DNA from: Levilactobacillus angrenensis | Lineage (GTDB): Bacteria; Bacillota; Bacilli; Lactobacillales; Lactobacillaceae | Assembly: GCF_003946085.1 (NCBI RefSeq) | Contig: NZ_RHOB01000013.1 | Span: forward strand, 17,650 to 81,649 | DNA length: 64,000 nt | Direction: 5' to 3' | Part shown: piece after piece, positions 38,161 through 48,458 of the stretch | Layout of the letters: each line of letters starts with the position of its first letter | Position numbering within the stretch: position 1 is the stretch's first letter | Made by a program: the position numbers and the translations under genes | The notes under the pieces: model-generated | Told to the model about the DNA's origin: nothing | What the model saw: the letters and a program-made list of their open reading frames with translations, nothing else | The model's database searches: none

Positions 38161-39393
38161 ATGCAGAAGAAAGCAATTGTGGCTTTGGTAGCATTAGGCA
38201 TCATTGTTGGTGGCTGTGCCAATAGTGCGTCACAAGGGAAAAGGGTGTCTGCTAGTAGCTCAAAAAGCACGCCAAGTAAGCAGCGTTCAGTAGCTAAGAC
38301 TTCGGTTAAGGCATCACCGGTTGGCAAAATTATTTCAGTCGAAAAAATGAATCCCGACGTTGGGTATAAGGTTGCCAATAAAAAGACAGTGTTTTATCGA
38401 AGTTTAAAGGAATATGGCACGAAGGATGGGATTATTTCTGACAATATCACCGCACGGGGCAGTATTTTTGGAGCAATCAAAGAGTATGAAACCACAACTG
38501 GTGTGTACTATCGCGTTGTCATGTTTTATCCTAATGGCTTTGAGAATAGAAATAGTCCGGAAAATTCAGGTGATACAACTGAAATCACAAATTATGGCTT
38601 TGTGAAAGCAGATGGGTTAAAGCCTTTTTCAACGGTAAAATCTGAATGGCATTATTCGCAGAAGCAACCATACTACGTGGGCAATCCCTATGAGCATCGT
38701 ATCTGGTCGGCACCGGCCAATACTAAGCATTACACCTACGTGACGCACGTATTCGATCGTTTGGCAAGAACGCAGCTGTATGCTACCAAAGAATTGGTTA
38801 AATATAATGGCAGTCATTACGTTTACTTAAGTACGGCTAAGCGGCCATTAGGCTGGGTATACAAGTCACCCAAGACGCTGATTGCCGGCTATTATCGTGA
38901 TCCTGGACAGCAACTCCTTAAGCCCAAGGCTCATGAAAAAATGGTGGTGAAAAAGCAAAGTCGTAAATCGGCAGGGACACGGGTGGACGTGAGCGATAGT
39001 ACGGCACTGCCACAACGGGTTTATCAGATTCGGAATAAGCGGAAGCATACTTTGCGAGTGCTGACGATGGGAATGGATAATCGGCCAATTCGCATCGATT
39101 TCAAGCGTGGCAAGGCGGTCAAGGTACGGACCTTTGAGTATTGGCGCAAGCCTTGGAAGACCATCACCAATAAGAAAAAATTACGGACCCATTTTACCGT
39201 TTCACATGAATTTGATGAAGGTGCATGGTCAACCGTGCACTTTTACAAGCATAAGAGTAAGAAGCTGGTTCGTGTGCGGACTTATGGAACTGACAGTTAC
39301 GCGACCATTTGGATTTATCGGAATGGTAAGGTTGGGTTTAAAACCCGTATACCGAAAGACATTATGAGTTATCCATTGGCGGATTTTAAGTAG
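38161..39393 (+). CDS. Lipoprotein, type B3
   Basis: 410 residues from ATG 38161, 8 nt after GAGGGG. The lipoprotein signal is KKAIVALVALGIIVGGC. The body parallels B1 block by block: YYRVVMFYPNGF, GFVKADGLKPFS, HYTYVTHVFDRLARTQLYAT, HYVYLSTAKRPLGWVYK and RVYQIRNKRKHTLRVL. It is probably exported and wall- or membrane-bound. It is the only intact B copy besides B1. An upstream TTG (38140) is in frame but overlaps the ribosome binding site region. Confidence 0.78.
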   Translation: MQKKAIVALVALGIIVGGCANSASQGKRVSASSSKSTPSKQRSVAKTSVKASPVGKIISVEKMNPDVGYKVANKKTVFYRSLKEYGTKDGIISDNITARGSIFGAIKEYETTTGVYYRVVMFYPNGFENRNSPENSGDTTEITNYGFVKADGLKPFSTVKSEWHYSQKQPYYVGNPYEHRIWSAPANTKHYTYVTHVFDRLARTQLYATKELVKYNGSHYVYLSTAKRPLGWVYKSPKTLIAGYYRDPGQQLLKPKAHEKMVVKKQSRKSAGTRVDVSDSTALPQRVYQIRNKRKHTLRVLTMGMDNRPIRIDFKRGKAVKVRTFEYWRKPWKTITNKKKLRTHFTVSHEFDEGAWSTVHFYKHKSKKLVRVRTYGTDSYATIWIYRNGKVGFKTRIPKDIMSYPLADFK

Positions 39394-39561
39394 TCAGCTT
39401 ATGACGTGTCGTTGATGGGGAAAACTCAGAAATAAAGGATCTTGTTAACGAAAAGTACGCGCCACTCCGGAGGCTAGGCGGGACTGATTAACGGTCCAAA
39501 TTAGATTTCTGGATTCGTTGCAGTCTCGGTTACATAAGATTATAGATTTGAAGAAAGGAAG

Positions 39562-39633
39562 ACTTAAAAATAAAAAAAGGACAATTATAGTTTTGGCAAC
39601 GCTAGGCATTGTTATTGGTGGATGTACCAAATG
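39562..39633 (+). pseudogene. Lipoprotein signal-peptide remnant
   Basis: Reads KKRTIIVLATLGIVIGGCTK then TGA, very like the B3 signal (KKAIVALVALGIIVGGCAN). The expected start codon appears as ATA. GAAAGGAAG precedes it. Only the first 20 or so codons remain, a further trace of the shrinking B array. Confidence 0.75.
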
Positions 39634-39644
39634 AAACCAAATTT

Positions 39645-39684
39645 GTGAGCTCGCAACGATTCTGGTTGCGGGCTTTTTTGTGGC
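39645..39684 (+). terminator. Terminator closing the A/B array
   Basis: GCTCGCAAC, a 7-nt loop and GTTGCGGGC form a stem followed by TTTTTT. Confidence 0.88.
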
Positions 39685-39776
39685 AACTTTCCTTGTAAAA
39701 TGCAATGATTGACCCCCTAGACAATTAGTTCATTCCAAAATTCTTTGAAATAGTTAACCTTTTTTCGATTTAGTGA

Positions 39777-39805
39777 TTGACCCTGGAGAATTTGCGGTAT
39801 AAAAT
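39777..39805 (+). promoter_or_regulatory. Promoter of the LRR surface protein
   Basis: TTGACC (39777-39782), 17 nt, TAAAAT (39800-39805). The transcript would have a leader of about 230 nt, in which TAACAAATG (39861) and CATTTGTTA (39978) are complementary. Confidence 0.65.
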
Positions 39806-40042
39806 AATTTGTAATTAATTTTATCGTGTAAATATCTAGCTGGTGTAAATAAAGTGAGATAACAAATGGTTGGTGAATTGGTAAGGATTAGGTTCTAACT
39901 TGGTATCATAAATAGTAGTTAGTTGCACTGATAATTCAAGTAGCTAAAATGCAAGTTGAGGCATTAGCAACCCAATCATTTGTTAAATGAGAACTAGGCT
40001 TTGGGGGACAAACGACTCCAATTGTGAGAGGGGTAAGCAGCG

Positions 40043-43000
40043 ATGCAAATGAAGCAGCATTACAAGATGTACAAGGATGGCAAGCACTGGGTTTTCGCTG
40101 CCATTACGGTGGTTGCCGTGGGTTTGGGTACCGCGGTAGGTCAAGATACGTTAGCACATGCGGACACAACATCTGGCAGTGATGATACGAGTCAGACCGC
40201 GAAAACGACTAATGTCGCGAGTGGCTCGGCGGTAACGTTGAAGTCTTCACAAAATAATGGTAACGATTCCACGGGAGTGACAGACTCGTCAACGACAGCG
40301 ACTGGGGATGCGGGCTCATCGACTGATAGCGATACGAATACTGATACGAATACTGATACGGATACCAATACGAATACTGATACGAATACCAATACGAATA
40401 CCGATACGAATACTGATACGAATACTGACACTAATACTAATACCAACACTGATACCAATACTACGACTGGTGAACCAGCGACTGACACGGATGAAGACGC
40501 CCCGGAGTCACCAGCTGCTGATCAGAAGGCAGCACCAACAACACCGGCTACTCAATCACCGGTGGCGCCAGTGACTGAAGATGAACTGCTGGATGAAGCA
40601 CCAGCCGAGGGGGCAGACACCAATGGTGAAGAGCAGTCAGCAGCGAGCGGTAATTTAGCGAAGTCAGCCGTTGCGCCAATGATGGCGAGGGTGGCGGTCG
40701 CTCCGGTCACGGACCAGAGTAATTTTGACATTACTTATGATGACTCGACTGAAACGGCAACAATCAATGGTCTGTTGAGTCAAACGACTAGTGATACCAT
40801 CGTGATTCCGTCGACCGTTACCAATGGGGACAAGACGTACCGGGTGACGACGATTGCTGACGGGGCGTTTGCCTCTTCTATGAATCGTAATGACAACGTC
40901 ACGACCTTTGTGATTGGCGATGGGATTACCACGATTGGCGCTAACGCCTTTGCTTATCTGGGGAACTTACAGGTCGTCGATCTCAGTGAAAATCACACGC
41001 TGACGACGATCGGTGAGCAGGCCTTTGTTGGCGACAACTTGACTTCCCTGACGTTACCGGCGTCGGTCACCACCATTGGGAATGGTGCGTTTGAATACAA
41101 TAGCAATCTGGCTGCGGTGAACCTTGGGGATACGCAAGTGCAGAGCATTGGGAACGTGGCGTTTTTGGGGACTGACCTGCAGGCCGTCGTTTTACCAGCA
41201 ACCATTCAAACGATTGGCGATGGCGCGTTTAAATATAACAGTCATTTAGCAAGCGTTGACTTCAGTCAGGCCACACAGTTACAGAGCATTGGGGACCTGG
41301 CTTTTGCCAATGATGCCAGCCTGACGTCCTTGTCGATTCCAACGTTAACGACCATGGGCACGGCGGCCTTTGCTGGGCTGACCAGCTTGACCTCGCTGAC
41401 CTTGGGTGACGGGGTACAACAGATTGGTGACTACGCCTTTTCCACATACAAAGATGGCGATAGCCTGATTGCGGGGGACACCGCCCTGACCAACGTGACG
41501 TTTGGCAACGGTCTGAAGCAGATTGGCAACTACGCGTTTACCTATGATGGCCAAATTACCACGTTGAATTTGCCGGCGAGCTTGCAAAGCATTGGCGACT
41601 ACGCCTTTGGGGCGATGACCAGCAAGGACGCGAATGGTAACACGGTGACCGGCCTGTCGACAGTGACCTTCGCTGATGGCAGTCAGCTCCAGACCATCGG
41701 GAACGCGGCATTTATTTACGACTCCTATCTGACCAGCATCACGTTACCGGCCAGCTTAGTCACGATTGGCGACCAGGCATTTTTGGCCAATACGTCTTTG
41801 ATGACGATTAACCTGCCCGCCAGTCTGACGACCGTGGGCGCGAATGCGTTTACCTATGATGCATTGTTAAATAAGATTGATACCACGCAGGCGACGGCGC
41901 TAACGACCATTAAGAGTGGTGCCTTTGAATATGCGGGGTTGATGGGGACCTTGGATTTGCCGACGAATCTGACGACGATTGGCGATTTAGCCTTTGCCGG
42001 GAACCATCTGAGCACGTTGAATTTGAACGCTAACCTGACCAGCGTTGGGGCCAATGCCTTTTCTTACAACGCCTTAGCGGGTCAGCTGGACTTCACGTCG
42101 ACCGCCATTCAAACGATTGGCAGCCAGGCGTTCTTCGGTAATCAGCTAATGGGTGTGGTGGTTCCGACGACCGTCACTCTAGGCAAAGGGGCCTTTGACT
42201 ACAACCGCTTGACGACCGTGTCTCTGCCAGGCAACCAGGCTACCTTGGCGCAAAACCAAACGGCCACGCGGTTCACCTCCACGGCCAAGCTGACGTCGAT
42301 CGATGACTTGTTTGACGTGCACCTGGGCCAGCTGACTAACCAGGATTTGGTCTTAACGCAGCTTTCAAACGGCGTGACCTACAGTAATGGTAAATTTACG
42401 ATTCCAACCGGCCTCGCCGGGTTTACGTTTACCTGGAGTCTGAAGGATAGCAGTGGGACCACCTACACGGGAAATTACCAAGTCGTTTTGAACGACCCGA
42501 ACATTCAGGTGGTCAATTCCACCGTTTGGTACGGCGATAACTGGCAGCCGACCGATAATGTGATGAGTGCCACGATGACGGACGGCACGGTGATTGCGCC
42601 TGATAAATTAGGGGTGACGGTCACCGACGCTAGTGGTAAGGCCGTCGCGGTCAATGCAGTCACGCAAAATGCGGGCGTTTACACCGTCACTTACAGTTAT
42701 CAGGGCGTGGCCTCGGCAACAGCTCAGTTGACAGTGATCAAACGAGTCGCCACTTACAGCTTAACTGGCAACTCGACGGTGACTTATGACGGGGCAACGC
42801 CGACCATTGACCCCGCCGATTACCAGGTCACGCTGTCTGACGGTTTCGTTTACACGCTGAAGGCGGGCGACTTGCTGATTGAACCGTTAGACACGAACCA
42901 GACGACTAGAAGTGCAGCGTCGGCAGTGCTGCCTAACGTGGGGGTCTACCAGGTCGTTTTGAATCCAGATACGATTGACCGGGTCCAAAGCGAAGTGCCG

Positions 43001-44065
43001 GCCAGCAACTACTTTGATTGGACAAATTTGGGCTCGAAAGCAACATTGACGATTACGGCAGCACCCATCACCGTGAGTGTTCCCAATGCCAGCAAGGTCG
43101 CTGGCGAGGCTGATCCAGTCGTGACGCCGGTCATTACCTTAGCGGGGAGTGACCAAGCCGTGACCGATAGTGGGATAACCATCACCCGGGTTGCAGGAGA
43201 AACTGTCGGGACCTACGCTTATCAGCTGGACCAAACGAATTTGAATGCCAACTATACCGTGAGTGACCCTGAACTGGGCCAACTGACGATTACGGCCGCG
43301 ACCCCAACCTTAACGGGGAGCGACTACACCATGACGGTCGGCGGCAAAACGCCAACTGCTGCGGACTTTCAGGCGGCGGCTACGGATACGAACGCCTTGC
43401 CAGTCGCCACGGCTGATATCACCGTGGACCTGAGCCAGGCGGATACCACTAAGGCGGGGGACTACCCCGTTACGCTGCATTATGGTGACCTGAGCCAAGC
43501 GGTCGTCTTGCACGTGACGGCGCCAAGTACCGGGGATGGTGGCAACACCACGGGACCGACCGATCCAACCGACCCGACTGATCCAACGACCCCGGATGGG
43601 CCAGATCCAACTGATCCGGAAACCCCAACTAAGCCGACAACACCGACGAAGCCTACGCAGCCAAGTAAACCAGCGACACCAGATGCTCCAGCCAATGAGG
43701 TGCACCGAATCATCAGTGACCAAGGCTTACATCAAGGCGGTGTGGGGGCCACGATTGACATTCGGGCTAAGCGGAGTGCCTACAACACGGTGACTCGGCA
43801 CACCACGGGCATTGCCGCTACGATTCAAGGCGACCCAGTCGGACAATCCCGACGGACTGCGGGCACGGTGGCTCAAGTAACGCCAACGTCAGTTACCAAG
43901 CGGGCAGCTACGGAGACGACGTTGCGGACCAAGCCAGTAATCACGCCAACGACGCAGACCAAATTGCCACAGACTAATGACCAGAAATCCGCTGGCTGGA
44001 CGGTCTTAGGTCTCCTGTTGGGGAGCCTGGGATTGGTTGGCTTCCGGAAGCGGCGGCATGAGTAA
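40043..44065 (+). CDS. Large leucine-rich-repeat surface protein, LPQTN-anchored
   Basis: 1340 residues. A KxYKxGKxW signal peptide (HYKMYKDGKHWVFAAITVV, cleavage near AHAD) precedes a Ser/Thr/Asp region with an alternating Asn/Asp-Thr repeat (nt 40329-40463). About residues 240-760 are BspA-type leucine-rich repeats (units like LTTIGEQAFVGDNLTSLTLP). Ig-like and MBG-like domains follow (TVWYGDNWQPTDNVMS; ITVSVPNASKVAGEADPVV), then a Pro/Thr wall-spanning segment (TDPTDPTDPTTPDGPDPTD), LPQTN, a membrane helix and RKRRHE. Sortase should anchor it to the wall. GAGAGGGG lies 9 nt before the ATG. Likely an adhesin; the ligand is unknown. Confidence 0.92.
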   Translation: MQMKQHYKMYKDGKHWVFAAITVVAVGLGTAVGQDTLAHADTTSGSDDTSQTAKTTNVASGSAVTLKSSQNNGNDSTGVTDSSTTATGDAGSSTDSDTNTDTNTDTDTNTNTDTNTNTNTDTNTDTNTDTNTNTNTDTNTTTGEPATDTDEDAPESPAADQKAAPTTPATQSPVAPVTEDELLDEAPAEGADTNGEEQSAASGNLAKSAVAPMMARVAVAPVTDQSNFDITYDDSTETATINGLLSQTTSDTIVIPSTVTNGDKTYRVTTIADGAFASSMNRNDNVTTFVIGDGITTIGANAFAYLGNLQVVDLSENHTLTTIGEQAFVGDNLTSLTLPASVTTIGNGAFEYNSNLAAVNLGDTQVQSIGNVAFLGTDLQAVVLPATIQTIGDGAFKYNSHLASVDFSQATQLQSIGDLAFANDASLTSLSIPTLTTMGTAAFAGLTSLTSLTLGDGVQQIGDYAFSTYKDGDSLIAGDTALTNVTFGNGLKQIGNYAFTYDGQITTLNLPASLQSIGDYAFGAMTSKDANGNTVTGLSTVTFADGSQLQTIGNAAFIYDSYLTSITLPASLVTIGDQAFLANTSLMTINLPASLTTVGANAFTYDALLNKIDTTQATALTTIKSGAFEYAGLMGTLDLPTNLTTIGDLAFAGNHLSTLNLNANLTSVGANAFSYNALAGQLDFTSTAIQTIGSQAFFGNQLMGVVVPTTVTLGKGAFDYNRLTTVSLPGNQATLAQNQTATRFTSTAKLTSIDDLFDVHLGQLTNQDLVLTQLSNGVTYSNGKFTIPTGLAGFTFTWSLKDSSGTTYTGNYQVVLNDPNIQVVNSTVWYGDNWQPTDNVMSATMTDGTVIAPDKLGVTVTDASGKAVAVNAVTQNAGVYTVTYSYQGVASATAQLTVIKRVATYSLTGNSTVTYDGATPTIDPADYQVTLSDGFVYTLKAGDLLIEPLDTNQTTRSAASAVLPNVGVYQVVLNPDTIDRVQSEVPASNYFDWTNLGSKATLTITAAPITVSVPNASKVAGEADPVVTPVITLAGSDQAVTDSGITITRVAGETVGTYAYQLDQTNLNANYTVSDPELGQLTITAATPTLTGSDYTMTVGGKTPTAADFQAAATDTNALPVATADITVDLSQADTTKAGDYPVTLHYGDLSQAVVLHVTAPSTGDGGNTTGPTDPTDPTDPTTPDGPDPTDPETPTKPTTPTKPTQPSKPATPDAPANEVHRIISDQGLHQGGVGATIDIRAKRSAYNTVTRHTTGIAATIQGDPVGQSRRTAGTVAQVTPTSVTKRAATETTLRTKPVITPTTQTKLPQTNDQKSAGWTVLGLLLGSLGLVGFRKRRHE

Positions 44066-44095
44066 TTAGCCGATTTCTTTAGATGCTTACGTGCT

Positions 44096-44142
44096 AAAAA
44101 GGGCGCCATCACCAACCGTTGCGGTTGTGATGGCGCCCTTTA
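44096..44142. terminator. Bidirectional terminator between LRR gene and ABC operon
   Basis: AAAAAGGGCGCCATCAC and GTGATGGCGCCCTTT form a strong stem with an inner CAACC/GGTTG pair. Confidence 0.93.
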
Positions 44143-44151
44143 ATCGTCAGG

Positions 44152-44892
44152 TTACATTAAAATCTTAGAGAGAAAATCTTTGGCCCGGTCAGTCTGGGGA
44201 TTGCTGAAGAATTCATCCGGCGTATTGTTTTCCTGGATGTAACCGTCAGCCATGAACCAGACCCGGTCGGCCACGGACTTGGCAAAGCCCATTTCGTGGG
44301 TGACGACGACCATCGTCATCCCTTGTTTGGCCAGTTCTTGCATAACGTTGAGCACTTCGCCAACCATTTCAGGGTCCAACGCAGACGTTGGTTCGTCAAA
44401 CAGCATGACCTTGGGATCCATGGCAAGGGCCCGGGCGATGGCGACCCGTTGTGCCTGCCCACCGGAAAGGCTGGTGGGGAAGGCGTCGGCATGGTCGTCC
44501 AAGTTGACTTGCTTTAAGAGCTCGTGAGCTTGTTTCGTTGCCGTGGCGTCATCGACGTGCTTGACCTTCATGGGGGCCAGCTTGATGTTTTCTAGCACCG
44601 TCATGTTGGGGAAGAGGTTGAAGCCTTGAAAGACCATCCCCATTTGTTCCCGTAGTTCGTTGACCCGCTTGTCATCCAAGGTCGTCAGGTCCTCACCAGC
44701 GAAATCTACTTCACCAGAAGATGGGTGTTCCAAGAGGTTCAGACACCGCAGAAAAGTGGATTTCCCACCACCAGAAGGGCCAATGACGACAATGACTTGT
44801 CCGGGATTGACTTGTTCCGTGATGTCCTTTAAAACTTGGTTGTCGCCGAAATGCTTGGCGAGATTTTTAACCTCGATAATCGGTTTAGTCAT
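44152..44892 (-). CDS. glnQ: Polar amino acid ABC transporter ATPase (GlnQ-like)
   Basis: 246 residues with Walker [11 protein letters not shown]-loop [13 protein letters not shown], signature [15 protein letters not shown], Walker [15 protein letters not shown] and the switch His in [16 protein letters not shown]. It energises the permease encoded just upstream on the same strand, overlapping it by 8 bp. Glutamine is the likely substrate by family, but specificity cannot be read from the ATPase. Confidence 0.95.
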   Translation of the reverse strand: MTKPIIEVKNLAKHFGDNQVLKDITEQVNPGQVIVVIGPSGGGKSTFLRCLNLLEHPSSGEVDFAGEDLTTLDDKRVNELREQMGMVFQGFNLFPNMTVLENIKLAPMKVKHVDDATATKQAHELLKQVNLDDHADAFPTSLSGGQAQRVAIARALAMDPKVMLFDEPTSALDPEMVGEVLNVMQELAKQGMTMVVVTHEMGFAKSVADRVWFMADGYIQENNTPDEFFSNPQTDRAKDFLSKILM

Positions 44893-46363
44893 GTTGCATT
44901 CTCCTTTCGAAGTAGTTCAGTAGACGAGATGCCGTGAAGGTCAGAACAAAGTAGATGACCATGATGACGGCGATTGGCGCAACGCCCCGGTAAGTGTCGG
45001 ACCGCACGATGTTGCTTTGGAAGATCAGTTCGGAGACCCCGATGATAGACACGATGGAACTATCCTTGATCAAGGTAATAAATTCGTTACCTAAGGAAGG
45101 CCAGATGTTCTTCAAGGCTTGGGGCAAGACCACGTAACGCATGGTAGCGCCACTGGACATCCCCAGGCTCCGGGCAGCTTCAGTTTGGCCGTCGTCCACG
45201 GAGTTGATCCCACCCCGGATGTATTCGGCAATGTAGGCACCGGAGTTCAAGGAGATGGCGATAATCCCGGAGGTCAGGGCGGGCAGGTTGACGATGAGGC
45301 CTAAGCCAAAGTAGACGAACATGACTTGGACCATCATTGGCGTGCCCCGGATGAATTCAACGTAGGCCGTGGCTAACCACCGCAGGGCAGTCTTGAAGAC
45401 GCCACCGCGAGCCATCCGTGCCAAGGATAAGAGCACCCCTAAGATGAACCCGAAGAATACTGAGCAGACCGTGATGATCAAGGTGTATTCCACCCCGGTC
45501 AGAAAGGCTTTCCAGTAGTGAAGCATGCTGGTGTTGACGGTGTTGGTCTTTAAATATTTCCCGGCAGCGGGCAGATAATCTTTGTTGACCAGGTCTTGCT
45601 TCTTGATTTGGTCAACGGACTTGTTAGCGGCCTTGACCAAAGACGTGGAGCCCTTGGCGAACGCGGCCGAAGCGCTGGTGTCAGAAGCACTTAGATCAAA
45701 ATGACTAGGGATGGCAGCCAGTTCCTTGTTGTTGGCCACGTAGGCTTGAGCGGACGGCTTTTCCATGGCGACCCCTTGAATCTTGTGGCTTTGCAGCGCT
45801 AAGATCAGGTCGGACACGGAGGTCATCCCTTTAACAGTGGTCCCACTGGTTTGTTTCTTGGATTCGTTGTACATGGTCGACCCGGTCTGAGCGCCGATGG
45901 TCTTGCCCACGAAGGAATCCTTATCTTTATAAATCCCCTTGTCACTCTTGTTGATGACGATGCTGTAGCCACCTTGATAGTAGGTGTGCGTGAAGTCGAC
46001 ATTTTTCCGCCGCGCTGGCGTGGGGTTCATCCCGGAGATGACCATGTCGACCTTACCCGTTTGTAAGGCGACTAATAAGGAATCAAAGGACATGGACTTG
46101 ACCACGAGCTTGACGCCTAAGTCCTTGGCAATCTTTTGGCCAACGGCGACATCCATGCCGACGATCTTGGTCTTGCCGTGAACCGTGGCTTGAAATTCAT
46201 ACGGCGGGTAATCGGGCGAGGTCCCCATGACCAGCGTCCCCTTCTTTTGGACCTTGGCAAGTGAGTTGTCGCTAGCGGCACTAGCCGTCGTGGTGGTCAA
46301 AGCACTCACGCCCGTGACCAGCGTCAACATCAGAGCAAGGAATAATACCAATCTCTTTTTCAT
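44885..46363 (-). CDS. Fused substrate-binding protein and permease (GlnPH type)
   Basis: 492 residues. A signal peptide ([20 protein letters not shown]) is followed by a type 3 substrate-binding domain ([44 protein letters not shown]). Then comes an integral membrane permease with the EAA loop ([25 protein letters not shown]). This single-chain receptor-permease is typical of lactic-acid-bacterial glutamine/glutamate or asparagine importers. ATG 46363 follows GAGGAG; an upstream TTG frame extension (46378) overlaps the ribosome binding site. Confidence 0.94.
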   Translation of the reverse strand: MKKRLVLFLALMLTLVTGVSALTTTTASAASDNSLAKVQKKGTLVMGTSPDYPPYEFQATVHGKTKIVGMDVAVGQKIAKDLGVKLVVKSMSFDSLLVALQTGKVDMVISGMNPTPARRKNVDFTHTYYQGGYSIVINKSDKGIYKDKDSFVGKTIGAQTGSTMYNESKKQTSGTTVKGMTSVSDLILALQSHKIQGVAMEKPSAQAYVANNKELAAIPSHFDLSASDTSASAAFAKGSTSLVKAANKSVDQIKKQDLVNKDYLPAAGKYLKTNTVNTSMLHYWKAFLTGVEYTLIITVCSVFFGFILGVLLSLARMARGGVFKTALRWLATAYVEFIRGTPMMVQVMFVYFGLGLIVNLPALTSGIIAISLNSGAYIAEYIRGGINSVDDGQTEAARSLGMSSGATMRYVVLPQALKNIWPSLGNEFITLIKDSSIVSIIGVSELIFQSNIVRSDTYRGVAPIAVIMVIYFVLTFTASRLLNYFERRMQHD

Positions 46364-46398
46364 ATAAAAGCTCCTCAATATTTTTGTTGTTGCCCTTG

Positions 46399-46427
46399 AT
46401 TATAGCTGGTTTCGTTTATTTATACAA
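46399..46427 (-). promoter_or_regulatory. Promoter of the amino-acid ABC operon
   Basis: Minus strand: TTGTAT (46427-46422), 17 nt, TATAAT (46404-46399). Confidence 0.78.
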
Positions 46428-46556
46428 GATTTATTTTGAAAAATCAGTTTTTATGCATTAATTATTCGATTATTCAGGGGCAATTGCCCGTTTTAAAGCA
46501 AAGTGAGGCGTATTTTATACATTTTTTGTTGAATAAAGAATAAATGAGCCAGGCAA

Positions 46557-46585
46557 TTGAACCCAGCGGGAGTAAGTGCTAATAT
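46557..46585 (+). promoter_or_regulatory. yebC promoter
   Basis: TTGAAC (46557-46562), 17 nt, TAATAT (46580-46585) with an extended -10 TGC. Confidence 0.65.
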
Positions 46586-46646
46586 GTACAGTGTCTGTTT
46601 TATACGGAACGGATATCTAATAAAATTTTAGAAAAGAGGAGTTACG

Positions 46647-47387
46647 ATGTCAGGACATTCTAAATGGCATAACATCCAGGGCCGGAAAAATGCTCAGGAT
46701 GCAAAACGTGGAAAAATCTTCCAAAAAATCTCACGTGATTTGTACCAAGCTGCAAAAGCAGGTGGTCCTGATCCCGACGGTAACCCTCAACTTCGTTTGG
46801 AAATGGACAAGGCGCGGGCAGCTAACATGCCTAAGGAAAACATCAAGCGGGCTTTAGACAAAGCCTCTGGTGTTGGTGGCGCCAAGTTCGAAGAAATCAC
46901 CTACGAAGGCTACGGTCCAGCCGGGACAGCGATCATGGTTGCTGCCTTAACGGATAACAAGAACCGGACGGCTGCGGCTGTGCGTTCTGCCTTCACGCAC
47001 CACGGTGGCTCACTCGGTGCAGCGGGTTCCGTTTCATACATGTTTGATCGTAAGGGTTACATTGTCATCTTGCGTGACGGCTTGGATACGGATGAAGATA
47101 CGATGTTGATGGATGCTTTAGACGCCGGGGCGGACGACATGGAAACCACGGACGAAGAATTCAAGATCTACACGGATCCTTCGAATGAAGTTGCAGTACG
47201 GGACGCCTTACAAGATAAGGGCTACAAGCTCGACACTGCCGAAGTTCGGATGTTCCCACAAAACACGACTGAAGTACCAGAAGCCAAGGCTTCCCAATAC
47301 CAAGGTCTGATCGACGAACTGGAAAACAACGACGACGTTTCCGATATTTACGAAGCAGCCGTTTTACCAGAAGACGTTGAAAATTAA
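46647..47387 (+). CDS. YebC/PmpR family protein
   Basis: 246 residues starting with the invariant [20 protein letters not shown], then [33 protein letters not shown] and [20 protein letters not shown]. The family acts as transcriptional regulators and, in recent work on several bacteria, as factors easing ribosome stalling at proline runs. A ribosome binding site GAGGAG precedes the ATG. It is followed by a terminator and the comG operon. Confidence 0.95.
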   Translation: MSGHSKWHNIQGRKNAQDAKRGKIFQKISRDLYQAAKAGGPDPDGNPQLRLEMDKARAANMPKENIKRALDKASGVGGAKFEEITYEGYGPAGTAIMVAALTDNKNRTAAAVRSAFTHHGGSLGAAGSVSYMFDRKGYIVILRDGLDTDEDTMLMDALDAGADDMETTDEEFKIYTDPSNEVAVRDALQDKGYKLDTAEVRMFPQNTTEVPEAKASQYQGLIDELENNDDVSDIYEAAVLPEDVEN

Positions 47388-47394
47388 GTTTTCA

Positions 47395-47429
47395 AAGGAG
47401 ATTCCTGCGGGAGTCTTCTTTTTTTTTTG
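47395..47429 (+). terminator. yebC terminator
   Basis: AAGGAGATTCC pairs with GGGAGTCTTCTT through some G-U pairs, followed by nine or more T. Confidence 0.82.
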
Positions 47430-47498
47430 CAAAAAAATAAAAAAATCGCCCAGTTTTATCGTAGTTAACTTAAAGCGACTAAATGAGGAGGGCGACTC

Positions 47499-48458
47499 TT
47501 GCAAACGATTATCAATGACTTACTGGCCGCGGCCATTGCGCAACGGGCTAGTGATGTTTATCTCTTGCCTCAAGGCGATACGTATCAGATTCGGTTGCGC
47601 CACGCGACGGGGTTAAGGGCTTGGCGAACCTTGCCGGTAGAACGCGGTCGGCAGGTCATCAGCTATTTTAAATTTCACGCCAACATGACGGTCAGTGAAA
47701 ACCGGCGGCCCCAAGTCGGCGCCATGACCTGGCCCGGGGAGGTCCCCATCGAGCTACGATTCTCAACGGTCGGCGACTTTGCTAACCGAGAATCACTGGT
47801 GATGCGGTTGATCTATCCAGCCACGCTCCTGACGAATGCGTACCTGGTTCCCGCGCAGCAGACCCACCTGCAGCAAATCGCCAGTCGACGAGGACTGGTC
47901 TTGTTAGCGGGGCCCACGGGATCAGGGAAGACCACGACGCTTTACCACGTGGCCAGTCAGCTGAGTGCCACGGCGGTCGTCTTGACCGTGGAGGACCCCG
48001 TGGAAATCAAAGAGCCGCGGTTCATGCAGTTACAGGTGAATCCCGCCGCGGGGATGACCTATGACGCGTTGATCAAGGTTGGGTTGCGCCACCGGCCCGA
48101 CGTCTTCATCATTGGTGAGATTCGCGATGCCGCCACGGCGCAAGCGGCGGTGCGGGCGGCGCTGAGTGGCCATTTGGTCTTGAGTACGGTTCACGCCCAA
48201 CACGCGGCGGGGGCCATCAGTCGGCTACAGGACCTGGGTGTAGCGACTAATCAGTTGCGTCAGGTCTTAACGGCCAGTTGCTATCAACGCCTGGTTCCCC
48301 GTTTAGCTGAGGGGCCGGCAGTTTTATTAGACCTGTTGCACGGTGAGCAGTTGTGGACGACCACGACGATGACGGAAGGGTGGCGGAACAATCTTGATGA
48401 AGCAGTTCGGACAAATCAGATTTCAGTGGCGACAGCGCGGCAATTTCAATTCGGGTAG
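47499..48458 (+). CDS. comGA: Competence pilus assembly ATPase ComGA
   Basis: Traffic ATPase that powers the competence pseudopilus for DNA uptake. The 319 residues carry Walker A GPTGSGKTTTLYH, the Asp box TVEDPVEI, the Walker B region VFIIGEIRDAATAQAAVRAA and the His box LSTVHAQHA. The start is TTG at 47499, 6 nt after GAGGAGGG (47485-47492). The tetracysteine region found in many PilT-type ATPases is not obvious. First gene of a seven-gene operon; no com-box that I can recognise precedes it. Confidence 0.94.
   Translation: MQTIINDLLAAAIAQRASDVYLLPQGDTYQIRLRHATGLRAWRTLPVERGRQVISYFKFHANMTVSENRRPQVGAMTWPGEVPIELRFSTVGDFANRESLVMRLIYPATLLTNAYLVPAQQTHLQQIASRRGLVLLAGPTGSGKTTTLYHVASQLSATAVVLTVEDPVEIKEPRFMQLQVNPAAGMTYDALIKVGLRHRPDVFIIGEIRDAATAQAAVRAALSGHLVLSTVHAQHAAGAISRLQDLGVATNQLRQVLTASCYQRLVPRLAEGPAVLLDLLHGEQLWTTTTMTEGWRNNLDEAVRTNQISVATARQFQFG

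Noticed and set aside
40329..40463. Regular repeats resembling a CRISPR array
   Set aside because: Units are 6-12 bp, contiguous, without spacers, and lie in frame inside the LRR surface protein gene.
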